Below, piece by piece: positions 17,663-25,765 of a stretch of DNA of 64,000 nucleotides. Numbering within the stretch: position 1 is the first letter of the stretch; every line of letters begins with the position of its first letter. Where the stretch lies: the NCBI RefSeq assembly GCF_001904655.1, contig NZ_MRCC01000007.1, positions 62,001-126,000 on the forward strand, read 5' to 3'. The position numbers and the translations under genes were made by a program. This stretch comes from Chroogloeocystis siderophila 5.2 s.c.1. GTDB lineage: Bacteria > Cyanobacteriota > Cyanobacteriia > Cyanobacteriales > Chroococcidiopsidaceae. Below the pieces are notes generated by a model. The model had not been told where the DNA came from, did not search any database, and worked only from the letters and a program-made list of their open reading frames with translations.

Positions 17663-18246
17663 CGAGGATCTCCCTAAGTAAAGGTAAAGAGTGAAAATGA
17701 CTTGTAGTGGCGGGGATACGGTGCAACTTCGGTTTTCCCCACCGCTTTAATTTTGTTGGGTCAGGTGCATTATTGTCCGGCAAGAATCACTGTCCCGTCA
17801 ATGCTGCGAAATATTACAAGAGACTTTATGTAAAAAAAATATTTACGTAAGAATCAGCTTTTGATGCGATTTTTTATTACATATCTTTACATGATATCCG
17901 TGTTGTTTGAGGATACCGCAACCGCACACAAAATCCACAGATCATCTATCAAACGATTATTTAACGTCATTACCTGTGGAAAACTTGCGTACATCTGTGG
18001 AAAAACTGCGATTAACCTGTGGAAATGGTGGGGAATGCGTGGGGAAAAGTTGCGACAAAAATAAGAATTGCAAAGAATTTAGAGTTATGAAGACAGACAG
18101 CTTTGTATTTAGAGATGCATGGCGTTTGTTTATACATGATTTAGAGACAGCCAACTATCAAGACACGAGGATTTTCTGGCAAATAACAGCCTCCTGCCCC
18201 TATACCTCTCTTGAGTAAAATCCCAACTGATGCGGTGTACCTATAG
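17663..18246. other. 584-bp non-coding region holding the DnaA-box cluster
   Basis: No credible gene on either strand; open frames across 17861-18218 have no ribosome site and run through the repeats. The section 17860-17900 (TTTTTTATTACATATC and neighbours) is AT-rich and could unwind easily. The rest to 18246 shows nothing else. Confidence 0.5.
17931..18026. promoter_or_regulatory. Cluster of four DnaA-box-like sites
   Basis: TGTGGAAAA occurs at 17975-17983 and 17996-18004, TGTGGAAAT at 18018-18026, and AAATCCACA in the other orientation at 17931-17939. These are the reverse complement of, or one mismatch from, the cyanobacterial DnaA box TTTTCCACA. Starts of the three direct copies are 21 and 22 bases apart, so they lie on one face of the helix. 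A weaker GTGGGGAAA follows at 18039-18047. Confidence 0.6.
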
Positions 18247-18561
18247 TTAACTAGGTGAACTTTTTTTTGTAGCTTGTTGAATTAGGAGTTGAATTGCTAA
18301 ACAGATTAAGCCTAAAGCGACTAGACCAAAGATTCCAGTTCCTAACGCAGTGATTCCGACTACTAAAGTACGAACAGCGGAGGCGATATTAATAACTGCT
18401 GGATTATCAGAATGAATTGGTTTGGTGGCAAAAGTTTGGGCGATCGCACTTGTTAGCGAGTAAAGCGCGATCGCGAGTCCTCCAGAAATGAGAGATCCTG
18501 TTAAACAACGTAGTGGGGTTGGAGTGGTGTTTGCAGTTTCAGTCTTATCTTGGTTATTCAT
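18247..18561 (-). CDS. DUF3082 membrane protein
   Basis: 104 residues with two long membrane helices (about 20-45 and 62-93) and short polar ends; LRCLTGSLISGGLAIALY and the GLVALGLICLAIQLL region fit the cyanobacterial DUF3082 family. Function unknown. It follows ispE by 6 bases on the minus strand, and rsmA-ispE-DUF3082 is a recurrent cyanobacterial gene order, so it is the last gene of that operon. Confidence 0.82.
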   Translation of the reverse strand: MNNQDKTETANTTPTPLRCLTGSLISGGLAIALYSLTSAIAQTFATKPIHSDNPAVINIASAVRTLVVGITALGTGIFGLVALGLICLAIQLLIQQATKKSSPS

Positions 18562-18567
18562 CGTTTT

Positions 18568-19521
18568 TTACTTAGCACTAGCAGCTATTTGAACACCTGT
18601 ACTAGACGTTTGTGCTAGCCAGAGTTCCAAATCTGGGTCGGGAATTGCCTTTCTGACATACTGCTGTACTTGTTGTGCTTGCTCGTACGACTCGCATAAA
18701 GCAAATACCGTAGGGCCTGAACCGGACATCAGAGTACCATTACCTCCAGCTTCTTGAAACACTTGACGTAGCTGTGCGACTTGGGGGTATTCTGGTAACA
18801 CGACACGCTCTAAATCATTGTGGAGTTTTTCTGCGATTTGCACGCTATCTTTACGGATGATCGCTTTAACAATTGGTCCTGAGTGGACAGCAGTGGCGCG
18901 TGAAGTTAGGCTGTGGGTGTCGGTTAAATAAGAATCACCAAATTGCTGTCGATAAGTTTGGTAAGCCCAGGCTGTAGAAACGGCAAGACTGCGATATTTT
19001 CCTAAGACTAAATGTAAATGATCTAGGTTTGGTAATGGCGAAAGTTCGTTACCTCTACCTGTGGCGATCGCGGTTCCACCTGCAATACAGAAGGGAACAT
19101 CCGAACCTAGTTTTCCTGCAAGTTCTTCGAGTTCAGATTGCGTGAGTCCTAGTTCCCACAATAAATCGATTCCTACTAACACAGCAGCGGCGTTTGTCGA
19201 TCCTCCGGCTAATCCAGCAGCGACAGGAATTTGCTTGTTGATTGTGATTTCTACACCACCATACTGGGCAAAAGCATCGGGGAATTGGTTTGCCATCAAT
19301 GCTGCTGCTTTGTACGCCAAGTTACTTTTATCGGTAGGGACTTGAGGATGTTCGCAGCGGACGCGGATTGTGTCGGTACTTGCGGCGCGGATATCGATTT
19401 GATCGGCTAAGTTGATACTTTGAAGAATCATTGCCAATTCGTGATACCCATCAGGGCGATCGCCGATGATCTCTAAATACAAGTTAATTTTGGCGGGTGC
19501 AATGAGTGAATAGGAATGCAT
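18568..19521 (-). CDS. ispE: 4-diphosphocytidyl-2-C-methyl-D-erythritol kinase
   Basis: Kinase of the MEP isoprenoid pathway, phosphorylating CDP-methylerythritol. 317 residues of the GHMP kinase family: substrate part APAKINLYLEIIGDRPDGYHEL at the N-terminus, the ATP loop PVAAGLAGGSTNAAAVL at about 95-111, and the C-terminal GNGTLMSGSGPTVFALC. MEP-pathway carotenoid and chlorophyll precursors depend on it. It starts 9 bases after rsmA and is read with it. Confidence 0.96.
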   Translation of the reverse strand: MHSYSLIAPAKINLYLEIIGDRPDGYHELAMILQSINLADQIDIRAASTDTIRVRCEHPQVPTDKSNLAYKAAALMANQFPDAFAQYGGVEITINKQIPVAAGLAGGSTNAAAVLVGIDLLWELGLTQSELEELAGKLGSDVPFCIAGGTAIATGRGNELSPLPNLDHLHLVLGKYRSLAVSTAWAYQTYRQQFGDSYLTDTHSLTSRATAVHSGPIVKAIIRKDSVQIAEKLHNDLERVVLPEYPQVAQLRQVFQEAGGNGTLMSGSGPTVFALCESYEQAQQVQQYVRKAIPDPDLELWLAQTSSTGVQIAASAK

Positions 19522-19530
19522 TTTTGGTGG

Positions 19531-20352
19531 TTAGTGGCTAGAAACTTCTAGCTGATTACTTAAGGATATCCATTGATTAACGCTGAGGTCTTCAGCGCGG
19601 GCTTGGGGGTTAATTTCTAAATTTTCTAGCAATTCGGTTAAGTGATCGCGTTCGACGATGCCTTTCAAATTATTTCGTAACATTTTGCGTTTGGCACCGA
19701 AACCGAGTTGGATGAGAGTTTCTAGATGGTGTGGATTTAGTGGTAAAGATTGTAATTGTCGCGGACGTAATCTAACGACAGCAGAATCAACTTTGGGTGG
19801 TGGATAAAAGCTTTTTGCGCTGACGTGATAGATGAATTCGCATTCGGCTAAGTATTGAACGCGGACGGAGAGTGCGCCGAAGGTTTTTGACCCTGGTTTA
19901 GCGTACAAGCGATCCGCAACTTCTTTTTGAACGAGCAGTACGATCGAGTCAAAGGGGTGAGGATTGGGGTTGGCGATCGTTCCGAGTAGTTTTTCAAGAA
20001 TTGGTCCAGTGATGTTGTAGGGAATATTTGCGACGACTTTATTGGGATTTTGAAAGTTAGGGAAAGGAGTTAATAAATAGGGTAAATCTATTTCTAGGAA
20101 ATCACCTTGTAGTAGTAAGAAGTTTTTGGTGTTTCCTAACTTTTTAGCTAACAATTCACACAAATCAGGATCAATTTCTACAGCAACTACTGATTCAGCT
20201 AAAGCTAATAGGCGACGAGTTAATATTCCGGTTCCAGGACCAATTTCGAGGATGCGATCGCGTGGTGTGATTTCGGCGGCGGTGACAATTTGGTTAAGGG
20301 CTTTTTCATTTTTGAGCCAATGCTGCGCAAAGACCCTGCGCGGTTTTACCAT
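19531..20352 (-). CDS. rsmA: 16S rRNA (adenine(1518)-N(6)/adenine(1519)-N(6))-dimethyltransferase
   Basis: Dimethylates two adjacent adenines in the 3'-terminal helix of 16S rRNA during small-subunit assembly. 273 residues: FAQHWLKNEKALNQIV, SAM motif I ILEIGPGTGILTRRLL, and the adenine-methylase motif ANIPYNITGPI, then PPPKVDSAVVRL and GAKRKMLRNNLKG. Start and length match the family. First gene of the rsmA-ispE-DUF3082 operon; 127 bases separate it from the recombinase upstream. Confidence 0.96.
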   Translation of the reverse strand: MVKPRRVFAQHWLKNEKALNQIVTAAEITPRDRILEIGPGTGILTRRLLALAESVVAVEIDPDLCELLAKKLGNTKNFLLLQGDFLEIDLPYLLTPFPNFQNPNKVVANIPYNITGPILEKLLGTIANPNPHPFDSIVLLVQKEVADRLYAKPGSKTFGALSVRVQYLAECEFIYHVSAKSFYPPPKVDSAVVRLRPRQLQSLPLNPHHLETLIQLGFGAKRKMLRNNLKGIVERDHLTELLENLEINPQARAEDLSVNQWISLSNQLEVSSH

Positions 20353-20479
20353 CTATACTTCTCTTTGTGCTTAACTTTCAAGCCTTTTTGTTAATATTGT
20401 TTCTTAGTTTTTGCTTACTTTTTTGTCTTGCTATTTGCTTAAGCTTATATTGACTTTATGATAGATGTATGTTGGGTAT

Positions 20480-21934
20480 CTAGCTTAGCAGTTTACCTAG
20501 TTGGTGTTTGATCAGTAATTCCCTCAAAGATTTCACTTCGGCTTTGAGAACAGCATTTTCTACTTCTAACTCATCTACTCTTGCTTTGAGTACTTCTTGA
20601 GTATTCGCTTTTTGAATCACGATTTCTTTATAAATTTCTAAGTTCGTATCTTCATTCATCCATCGTTGGTACGTCTTCGTATGCTCTTGTACAGTATGAC
20701 CCATATAATCAGCCATCGTTTTTATGGGAATACGCAAGCGATGTCCGCGTATAGCATAAGCGTGGCGCAAATCATAAGGCTTAAAATTTATATGAGTCGT
20801 TCTAAACCGAATGTGAATTTTAGCAGTTTGATTATTTAAAGTTCCTCCTGTATTGGGAAACTTAACGTTTTTTAAATCAAATAACTCAACCCATTGAGGA
20901 TGCAATGGTGGAATTCCACACGTACGTTCGCCTGTTTTTGTACCACCTGTAAGACTCGGATTAAGCGTAACTAAATGAAATATATTTGATGGAGTAGTGA
21001 AAGCCTTGAGATCTACAGCAAATAATTCATGAGGTCTTAAACCATAGGTAGCTAACATTCCATATACCCATTGCCACTGTTCAGGTTGTGTTAGATTTTC
21101 TTTACTAGCATAGGGTGATAGAGAAGTTCCTATGGTATCAAAACCTTGAATAATCTCTTCATCAGTAGGAATTTTGCGAAGACTTGGTAATGGTTGAGGA
21201 GTCGTATACGAATCAATAATTTTATTAGCATCAACACCACAAAAATCACAAAACTTTTTGAGTTGCCAAGCTAAATAAAATCTTGTTGAGGTATTGGGTG
21301 GAACTGATTCTAAAGCTTTTTCCAAGGCTTTTTGAGTTAAGGGAACATCTTGAGGAAGTTTTTTGAGATGTCGCAGATAATGCGTTTCCCACGTACGGAT
21401 TCCTTGGCGATTTTTCTCATGAGTTTTCCAAAATTCTCGCTCGTACTCTTGAATCAGTACGCTGATCGGCTTTATTATGTCTGGTAACACATTTTTTTGA
21501 GCTTGCTTACCTAAAAGTTCCGGTGTCCACTGAAATTGCTTTGTCATTAACAGTAAGTCTAATTCTCGTGCTTTAGCGACAGCCGTTTTTACACCAGCAT
21601 CACTCGCAGGAAACCCCAGTGAAATTGTGTATTGCTTATTAGAAGTTCCGTTTTTACCTACGTCGCCAGGCTTACAAGGAAAAGTCCCTTGCAAGCCAAT
21701 TGATTTAGCTGTCGTTAGCTTGAGTTTGACTTTGACTCGATCGATACTTAATGCAGTGTTTGCTTGAGCGATCGCATACTTAATTCTCAGATACTCGCGT
21801 TCTATTTTCGCTATCTCATCCTTTGGGGAATTTGGTTTCCACTGCTTCCAGTCAGATGGTTTCCATTTATCAATAGAAGTACCATTCCATTCGGCTTGAC
21901 GCGGATCGTAAGAATTAAATTGCTGGCTTGGCAT
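20480..21934 (-). CDS. Site-specific tyrosine recombinase/integrase, orphan
   Basis: 484 residues. The catalytic half carries the tyrosine recombinase pattern: Arg in TYGLRPHEL, a Lys in GGTKTGERT, YDLRHAYAIRG where the usual HxxR reads Y-D-L-R, MGH in ADYMGHTVQEHT, and the nucleophile in KTYQRWM. The C-terminal 50 residues are a heptad-like coiled coil (VLKARVDELEVENAVLKAEVKSLREL). A SAM-like core-binding domain with basic residues lies in the middle. No excisionase, phage gene, tRNA or flanking direct repeat was found, so it is either a domesticated orphan or acts on a distant site. The His to Tyr change may be tolerated. Confidence 0.85.
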   Translation of the reverse strand: MPSQQFNSYDPRQAEWNGTSIDKWKPSDWKQWKPNSPKDEIAKIEREYLRIKYAIAQANTALSIDRVKVKLKLTTAKSIGLQGTFPCKPGDVGKNGTSNKQYTISLGFPASDAGVKTAVAKARELDLLLMTKQFQWTPELLGKQAQKNVLPDIIKPISVLIQEYEREFWKTHEKNRQGIRTWETHYLRHLKKLPQDVPLTQKALEKALESVPPNTSTRFYLAWQLKKFCDFCGVDANKIIDSYTTPQPLPSLRKIPTDEEIIQGFDTIGTSLSPYASKENLTQPEQWQWVYGMLATYGLRPHELFAVDLKAFTTPSNIFHLVTLNPSLTGGTKTGERTCGIPPLHPQWVELFDLKNVKFPNTGGTLNNQTAKIHIRFRTTHINFKPYDLRHAYAIRGHRLRIPIKTMADYMGHTVQEHTKTYQRWMNEDTNLEIYKEIVIQKANTQEVLKARVDELEVENAVLKAEVKSLRELLIKHQLGKLLS

Positions 21935-22017
21935 GAATCGATTGAGTGCAGTTATCTTATGTTTTACCCGACTGCATCAAGATTATGTTATTTTGCCCTA
22001 TTTGAGTCGCTTGTGTG

Positions 22018-23043
22018 CTACACCAATCGAGTTAAAATTTCATCCTCAGTAGCATAGTCGAATAACTCCAATCCTGTCCATTTAGGCATTTCTGGCGGCG
22101 GGTTGCTACGTTCCCATTCAATCGTTTGTTTCAGTGCTTCCGCTTGGGATACAACCTCGCTGTAACCAAGTTCTTGACGAATGCGTGTTGTATCAGCAAA
22201 CCAATGTTGTTCAGTATTAAAAGGTAAGTTCCAACCTGCTGGTAAATAGTGTCTAGGAACAGATATTACTTCACCTTGCCATCCAGCCGCTTTCCCCACT
22301 TGATTTAGGCGTTCAGCTTCGGAAACTTGTAAATCTGCCAGATGATAGATGCGCCCCGTGGCTTGGGGATTAGTTACTGCAAGTGCGATCGCATGTGCGA
22401 CATTGTCAACATATCCATAACAGCCACGCCATTGCGCAAAATTTTCTGGTAACAAAATTACTGGACGATTTTCATCCATTCTTTTTAGATAAGGAAACAG
22501 ACGATGTAGAGGATCTTTTGGTCCGTACACCATTGGTAAACGAATGATTGTACCAGGTAACTCAGCATCACTCATTACGACTCGTTCAACTAAGATTTTG
22601 TCGTAATCCGCAGGAGCATTGAGCGCTCTTTGTGGCATATCTTGAAAAGGATAGAGTTGCTGACGTAGTGGCGAATCTTCGGTAAGTGGTACAGGGATAA
22701 TACCCGATTCCTTCCCTAAAAGCACGTCGTAAGCACGATACACATCCATACTACTAATCGCAACAACACGCTGAGCGATGTCTTTAAACGTTTTCATGCT
22801 TATCAGCGCATCTTGCTCAGTATAAAGAATCATGTCTAAAACGACATCAGGTGAAAGTTGCTGAAACTCACTTTTTAGTTCAAGAAGTTGAGCACGATCG
22901 CCTTTAATTTCCTTTACTCCTAACGGTAATTCAGCTAAAGTTTTTCCTCGATGAAATATAGTAACCTCATGACCCATTGCATGAATTCGATGTACTACCG
23001 AAGGACCAATAAAATTGGTTCCCCCTATAATTAAAATTTTCAT
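22018..23043 (-). CDS. NAD-dependent epimerase/dehydratase (extended SDR)
   Basis: 341 residues with ILIIGGTNFIGPSVVHRI at the N-terminus (Rossmann GxxxxxG variant), AISSMDVYRAYDV, the catalytic YDKILVE at about 148-154 and IRLPMVYGPKDP. It resembles sugar-nucleotide epimerase relatives found in chloroplast stem-loop-binding proteins (CSP41-like), without proof of substrate. Its start overlaps the stop of the ClpP-like gene by 4 bases (ATGA), so the two are translationally coupled, which is an unusual partnership. Confidence 0.87.
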   Translation of the reverse strand: MKILIIGGTNFIGPSVVHRIHAMGHEVTIFHRGKTLAELPLGVKEIKGDRAQLLELKSEFQQLSPDVVLDMILYTEQDALISMKTFKDIAQRVVAISSMDVYRAYDVLLGKESGIIPVPLTEDSPLRQQLYPFQDMPQRALNAPADYDKILVERVVMSDAELPGTIIRLPMVYGPKDPLHRLFPYLKRMDENRPVILLPENFAQWRGCYGYVDNVAHAIALAVTNPQATGRIYHLADLQVSEAERLNQVGKAAGWQGEVISVPRHYLPAGWNLPFNTEQHWFADTTRIRQELGYSEVVSQAEALKQTIEWERSNPPPEMPKWTGLELFDYATEDEILTRLV

Positions 23044-23636
23044 GGTATTTTTGTGATAAGGCTGTCGATTAAGCCGTATTTTTTCGCTTCTTCAGCACTC
23101 AAAAACAAGTTTCTACTTAAATCGATTTCAATTTGCTTGCGTGTTCTTCCAGTATTTTCAGCAAGAATTTGATTCAGTGTCTCTTTAAGATATAAAATCT
23201 CCTGAGCAGCTACCTCAATATCAGTTGCGTTTCCTTCAGTATTTCCTGACGGTTGCTGTAATTTAATTCGGGCGTGTGGTGAAGCATATCTTTTGCCCTT
23301 AGTTCCAGAAGCAAGTAAGAAAGCGCCCATTGCAGCAGCAGTACCAACACAAACTGTAGTAACATCTGTGCGAATTTGTTTCATCGCATCGTAAACAGTT
23401 ATTGCTGCGGTTGCTAAACCACCATCAGAGTTGATGAATAAAGAAATATCTTTTTCTGGATCTTCAGCATCAAGAAATAGTAGTTGTGCAACAATTAAGT
23501 TAGCTACTTCCTCAGTTAATTCACCCTTTAAAAAGACAATTCGCTCAGCAAGTAATCGCGAATAAATATCGAACGTTTGGTCTTTATGAAGAAAAGGTTG
23601 AATGACTGGAATGCTGAGTGGGATGGGAGTATTCAT
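23040..23636 (-). CDS. ClpP-like protein lacking the whole catalytic triad
   Basis: 198 residues aligned throughout with bacterial ClpP: TFDIYSRLLAERIVFLKGELTEEVANLIVAQLLFLDAEDPEKDISLFINS and the YGLIDSLI end. With a constant offset of 5 from E. coli mature numbering, Ser97 is Ala 102 (GTAAAMG for GLAASMG), His122 is Gln 127 (RIKLQQP for RIMIHQP) and Asp171 is Asn 176 (SRNLF for DRDFF). The NSPGGS oxyanion strand is NSDGGL. It therefore cannot cleave peptides and is functionally ClpR-like, but the sequence is close to ordinary ClpP, not to the known ClpR with its long N-terminal extension. Coupled to the epimerase. Confidence 0.92.
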   Translation of the reverse strand: MNTPIPLSIPVIQPFLHKDQTFDIYSRLLAERIVFLKGELTEEVANLIVAQLLFLDAEDPEKDISLFINSDGGLATAAITVYDAMKQIRTDVTTVCVGTAAAMGAFLLASGTKGKRYASPHARIKLQQPSGNTEGNATDIEVAAQEILYLKETLNQILAENTGRTRKQIEIDLSRNLFLSAEEAKKYGLIDSLITKIP

Positions 23637-23730
23637 TGTAGTTACTAAAAAGATGTCTTAGTGAGCAGGCAAGATGCCTACTCCACAGTTAATATTTAGA
23701 GTGATAGCAGTTCTAAGTAGCTTCGCTTCC

Positions 23731-24270
23731 TTAAGAAAGTGCGAAATTGTCTTGTGTTTCCTGTGCTAAAACTTCCGCAAGTTTGTGATTGATTAGATAT
23801 TCCCATTTACCACTAAAGTAGGAATTGAGGAGAATACTGCCAAATTGTTGGGATTCCGAAATGCGATCGCTTAGCAAGACTTGATGCGTTAGCTGTGCTT
23901 GCCAAGATTGAGTAGGACGTGTAGGTTGATTAATAGCGATCGCATCTTGTTGATAGCCGCGATGTTCTAAATGTAGTTGCGTACCGCCATCAACAGGCGT
24001 AAGCTTCCAAGTCACAATTGAGGGAGATTCCATCAAGTTATCTTGCCAAGAATAAGCAAGTTCGTGTGGTTCTCTAAGTTTTAGGACTTCGCAATAAATA
24101 ATCTCGTTTAACCCTGGTAATTGCGATTGAAAACAAAACTTGTGTCCTAAACAGGGTTCAAAGTCATTTTCCATTAACCATTTTGCTAATGAAGAACGAT
24201 TTGCGATCGCCTTCCATACTTTTTCTGGCGGATAAGGATAGAAAACTTCCATCTTTACGACTCGGAACAT
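23731..24270 (-). CDS. SRPBCC (AHSA1/START-like) domain protein
   Basis: 179 residues in the SRPBCC ligand-binding fold: MEVFYPYPPEKVWKAIANRSSLAKWLMENDFEPCLGHKFCF at the N-terminus, then CEVLKLREPHELAYSWQ, VTWKLTPVDGGTQLHLEHRG and a C-terminal helix. AHSA1-type proteins paired with ArsR regulators are common and usually of unknown ligand. It overlaps the arsR stop by 16 bases and must be translated from the same mRNA. Confidence 0.85.
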   Translation of the reverse strand: MFRVVKMEVFYPYPPEKVWKAIANRSSLAKWLMENDFEPCLGHKFCFQSQLPGLNEIIYCEVLKLREPHELAYSWQDNLMESPSIVTWKLTPVDGGTQLHLEHRGYQQDAIAINQPTRPTQSWQAQLTHQVLLSDRISESQQFGSILLNSYFSGKWEYLINHKLAEVLAQETQDNFALS

Positions 24271-24572
24271 GACTCCTCCAGATATTCACCCAGGTTATCG
24301 AGTTTCGCTTGCCAAAACTGTTCGTAGTGCGAAACCCAATTTTTCACTTGTTGCAATGGTTCGGGATTGAGTTGATATATCCGCTGACGCCCTAAGCGCC
24401 GTTGAGTAACTAAACCCGCCTCACACAAAATCTGTAAATGCTGCGAAATTGCAGGTAAAGACATTGCAAAAGGTTCTGCAAGTTGTTTTACGGGTTGTTC
24501 TCCATCCCGCAGGCGATCTAAAATTGCCCGACGTGTTGGATCGGCGATCGCTTGAAAAATATCTCCTCGCAT
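24255..24572 (-). CDS. ArsR/SmtB-family transcriptional regulator
   Basis: 105-residue winged-helix repressor: MRGDIFQAIADPTRRAILDRLRDGEQPVKQLAEPFAMSLPAISQHLQILCEAGLVTQRRLGRQRIYQL. The cysteine-containing metal site of classic SmtB (ELCVCDL) is absent and the QLAEPFAM segment replaces it, as in the ArsR subgroup linked to AHSA1 proteins. First gene of a two-gene operon; two copies of one palindrome lie upstream and are probably its own operators. Confidence 0.92.
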   Translation of the reverse strand: MRGDIFQAIADPTRRAILDRLRDGEQPVKQLAEPFAMSLPAISQHLQILCEAGLVTQRRLGRQRIYQLNPEPLQQVKNWVSHYEQFWQAKLDNLGEYLEESCSES

Positions 24573-24587
24573 AAAACAGCAAATACT

Positions 24588-24602
24588 TAAGTAAATGCTT
24601 AA
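24588..24602. promoter_or_regulatory. Proximal ArsR operator candidate
   Basis: TAAGTAAATGCTTAA, an imperfect palindrome 16-30 bases before the arsR start codon. It matches the distal site at 12 of 15 positions, and their starts are 32 bases apart. Confidence 0.6.
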
Positions 24603-24619
24603 CTGTTTTCTAGAATATA

Positions 24620-24634
24620 TAAGTAATTACTTAA
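24620..24634. promoter_or_regulatory. Distal ArsR operator candidate
   Basis: TAAGTAATTACTTAA, with a perfect palindrome over its first 14 bases (TAAGTAATTACTTA). Together with the proximal site it forms a pair three helical turns apart, typical of cooperative autoregulation. Confidence 0.65.
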
Positions 24635-24739
24635 ATGTCAAGGAGCAAGCTATTTCGGATCTGTCATAAATCTTTTCGAGTTCTTGACTTTGGTTTCCTA
24701 CAGTGAAATGGCAAACCCAAATTAAGGGAATTTCACACA

Positions 24740-25324
24740 ATGAAAACGACAACCAAAATTATCCTAGCAACAGCTTTTATCGGTACTTTAGGTCTTGGAG
24801 GAGTAGCTAAAGCGGTTAATGCTAGACAAGTACAATCTCAAGCAGCAATTACGCCGCAATATAGCAGTACGCAAATAGCTGAAACTAGCGACGGCGATGG
24901 CGAAGTTAATGACGCCACCGAAGTGAATGCAAATACTAATCAATTGCAAGCCCAAGCCACGAGCAACAATCGTCATTCTCGCACACACAAAGAAATGGAT
25001 GACGATCGAGAAGATCAGCAAGAAGCCGCAAAACTCCAACCATTAGCTAAAATTACCATCCAAGAAGCCAAGCAAGCTGCCCAAACCGCAGTAGCAGGTA
25101 CAGCCAGCAGCGTCAAGCTTGAAAATGAAAATGGCAACTTAGTCTATGAAGTAGTTATCGGACAACAGGAAGTTATGGTAGACGCTGGTAACGGCAACGT
25201 ACTATACACTGAGAATATTAATCAAGAAGACGAACACAACGAAACTTCGCGACCTAAGAGTAGTATTCAAGTATCCGACAGCAATGAACGTAATGCTGAA
25301 ACTAACGACAATGGAGGACAGTAG
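24740..25324 (+). CDS. Secreted PepSY domain protein
   Basis: 194 residues with a Sec signal peptide (MKTTTKIILATAFIGTLGLGGVAKAVNA), a long polar, Asn/Gln/Asp-rich linker, and one PepSY domain at about 104-157 (ITIQEAKQAAQTAVAGTASSVKLENENGNLVYEVVIGQQEVMVDAGNGNVLYTE). PepSY domains are thought to inhibit peptidases or act in the cell envelope. The acidic, Asn-rich C-terminus is low complexity. It stands alone, divergent from arsR. Confidence 0.82.
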   Translation: MKTTTKIILATAFIGTLGLGGVAKAVNARQVQSQAAITPQYSSTQIAETSDGDGEVNDATEVNANTNQLQAQATSNNRHSRTHKEMDDDREDQQEAAKLQPLAKITIQEAKQAAQTAVAGTASSVKLENENGNLVYEVVIGQQEVMVDAGNGNVLYTENINQEDEHNETSRPKSSIQVSDSNERNAETNDNGGQ

Positions 25325-25401
25325 CAAAGTTGAATAAATAATTCGAGTTCTACATTCTTAGTTAGTTGTTTAGGGTGGTTCCTTATCACCCTAATTGCAT
25401 A

Positions 25402-25630
25402 TTAAAATCTTGACATCTTTTGTAATTTCAGCATTGTAATACACAGCATCAACCACAAAAATCCTACTCCATAACCGGCAATTACATCTGTGTACGCCTA
25501 AATACAAGCGGCTGAAACCAATTGCGCTAATTAAAATAACTGCCAGAATATAAATAACTTTGGAAAACTTAGGATAATGTGTGGTAAGCAAGTCAGCAAT
25601 TAACCGATACAAGATTAAAGAACGAACTCT
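25402..25630 (-). pseudogene. Fragment of PAP2-family phosphatase, frameshifted
   Basis: Reading on the minus strand gives SLILYRLIADLLTTHYPKFSKV and then VILISAIGFSRLYLGVH, the C-terminal catalytic part of a type 2 phosphatidic acid phosphatase. After GVH the frame changes: the next frame continues DVIAGYGVGFLWLMLCITM to LQKMSRF and a stop at 25402-25404. The two or three residues expected at the join are missing (near 25488-25494). The GHAMSS motif and the N-terminal membrane part are absent upstream. This is a truncated and broken gene. Confidence 0.75.
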
Positions 25631-25765
25631 GATGTTGCCAGTAAATTTAAATTTTGCGGATTATATTTAAACTAATATTCCTCCAGCATATGTCGCTGTT
25701 ATTAAAAACTTAGAAAGAAAAATCTCTCAGGTGATACGATATAGCGGCGATCGCGCAAATATGCG

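Noticed and set aside
17861-18218. Overlapping open frames of 67 and 103 codons
   Set aside because: They run through the DnaA-box repeats, have no ribosome site and no protein-like features.
20353-22017. Integrative element around the recombinase
   Set aside because: No matching direct repeats, tRNA, cargo genes or change in base composition; both neighbours are ordinary chromosomal genes.
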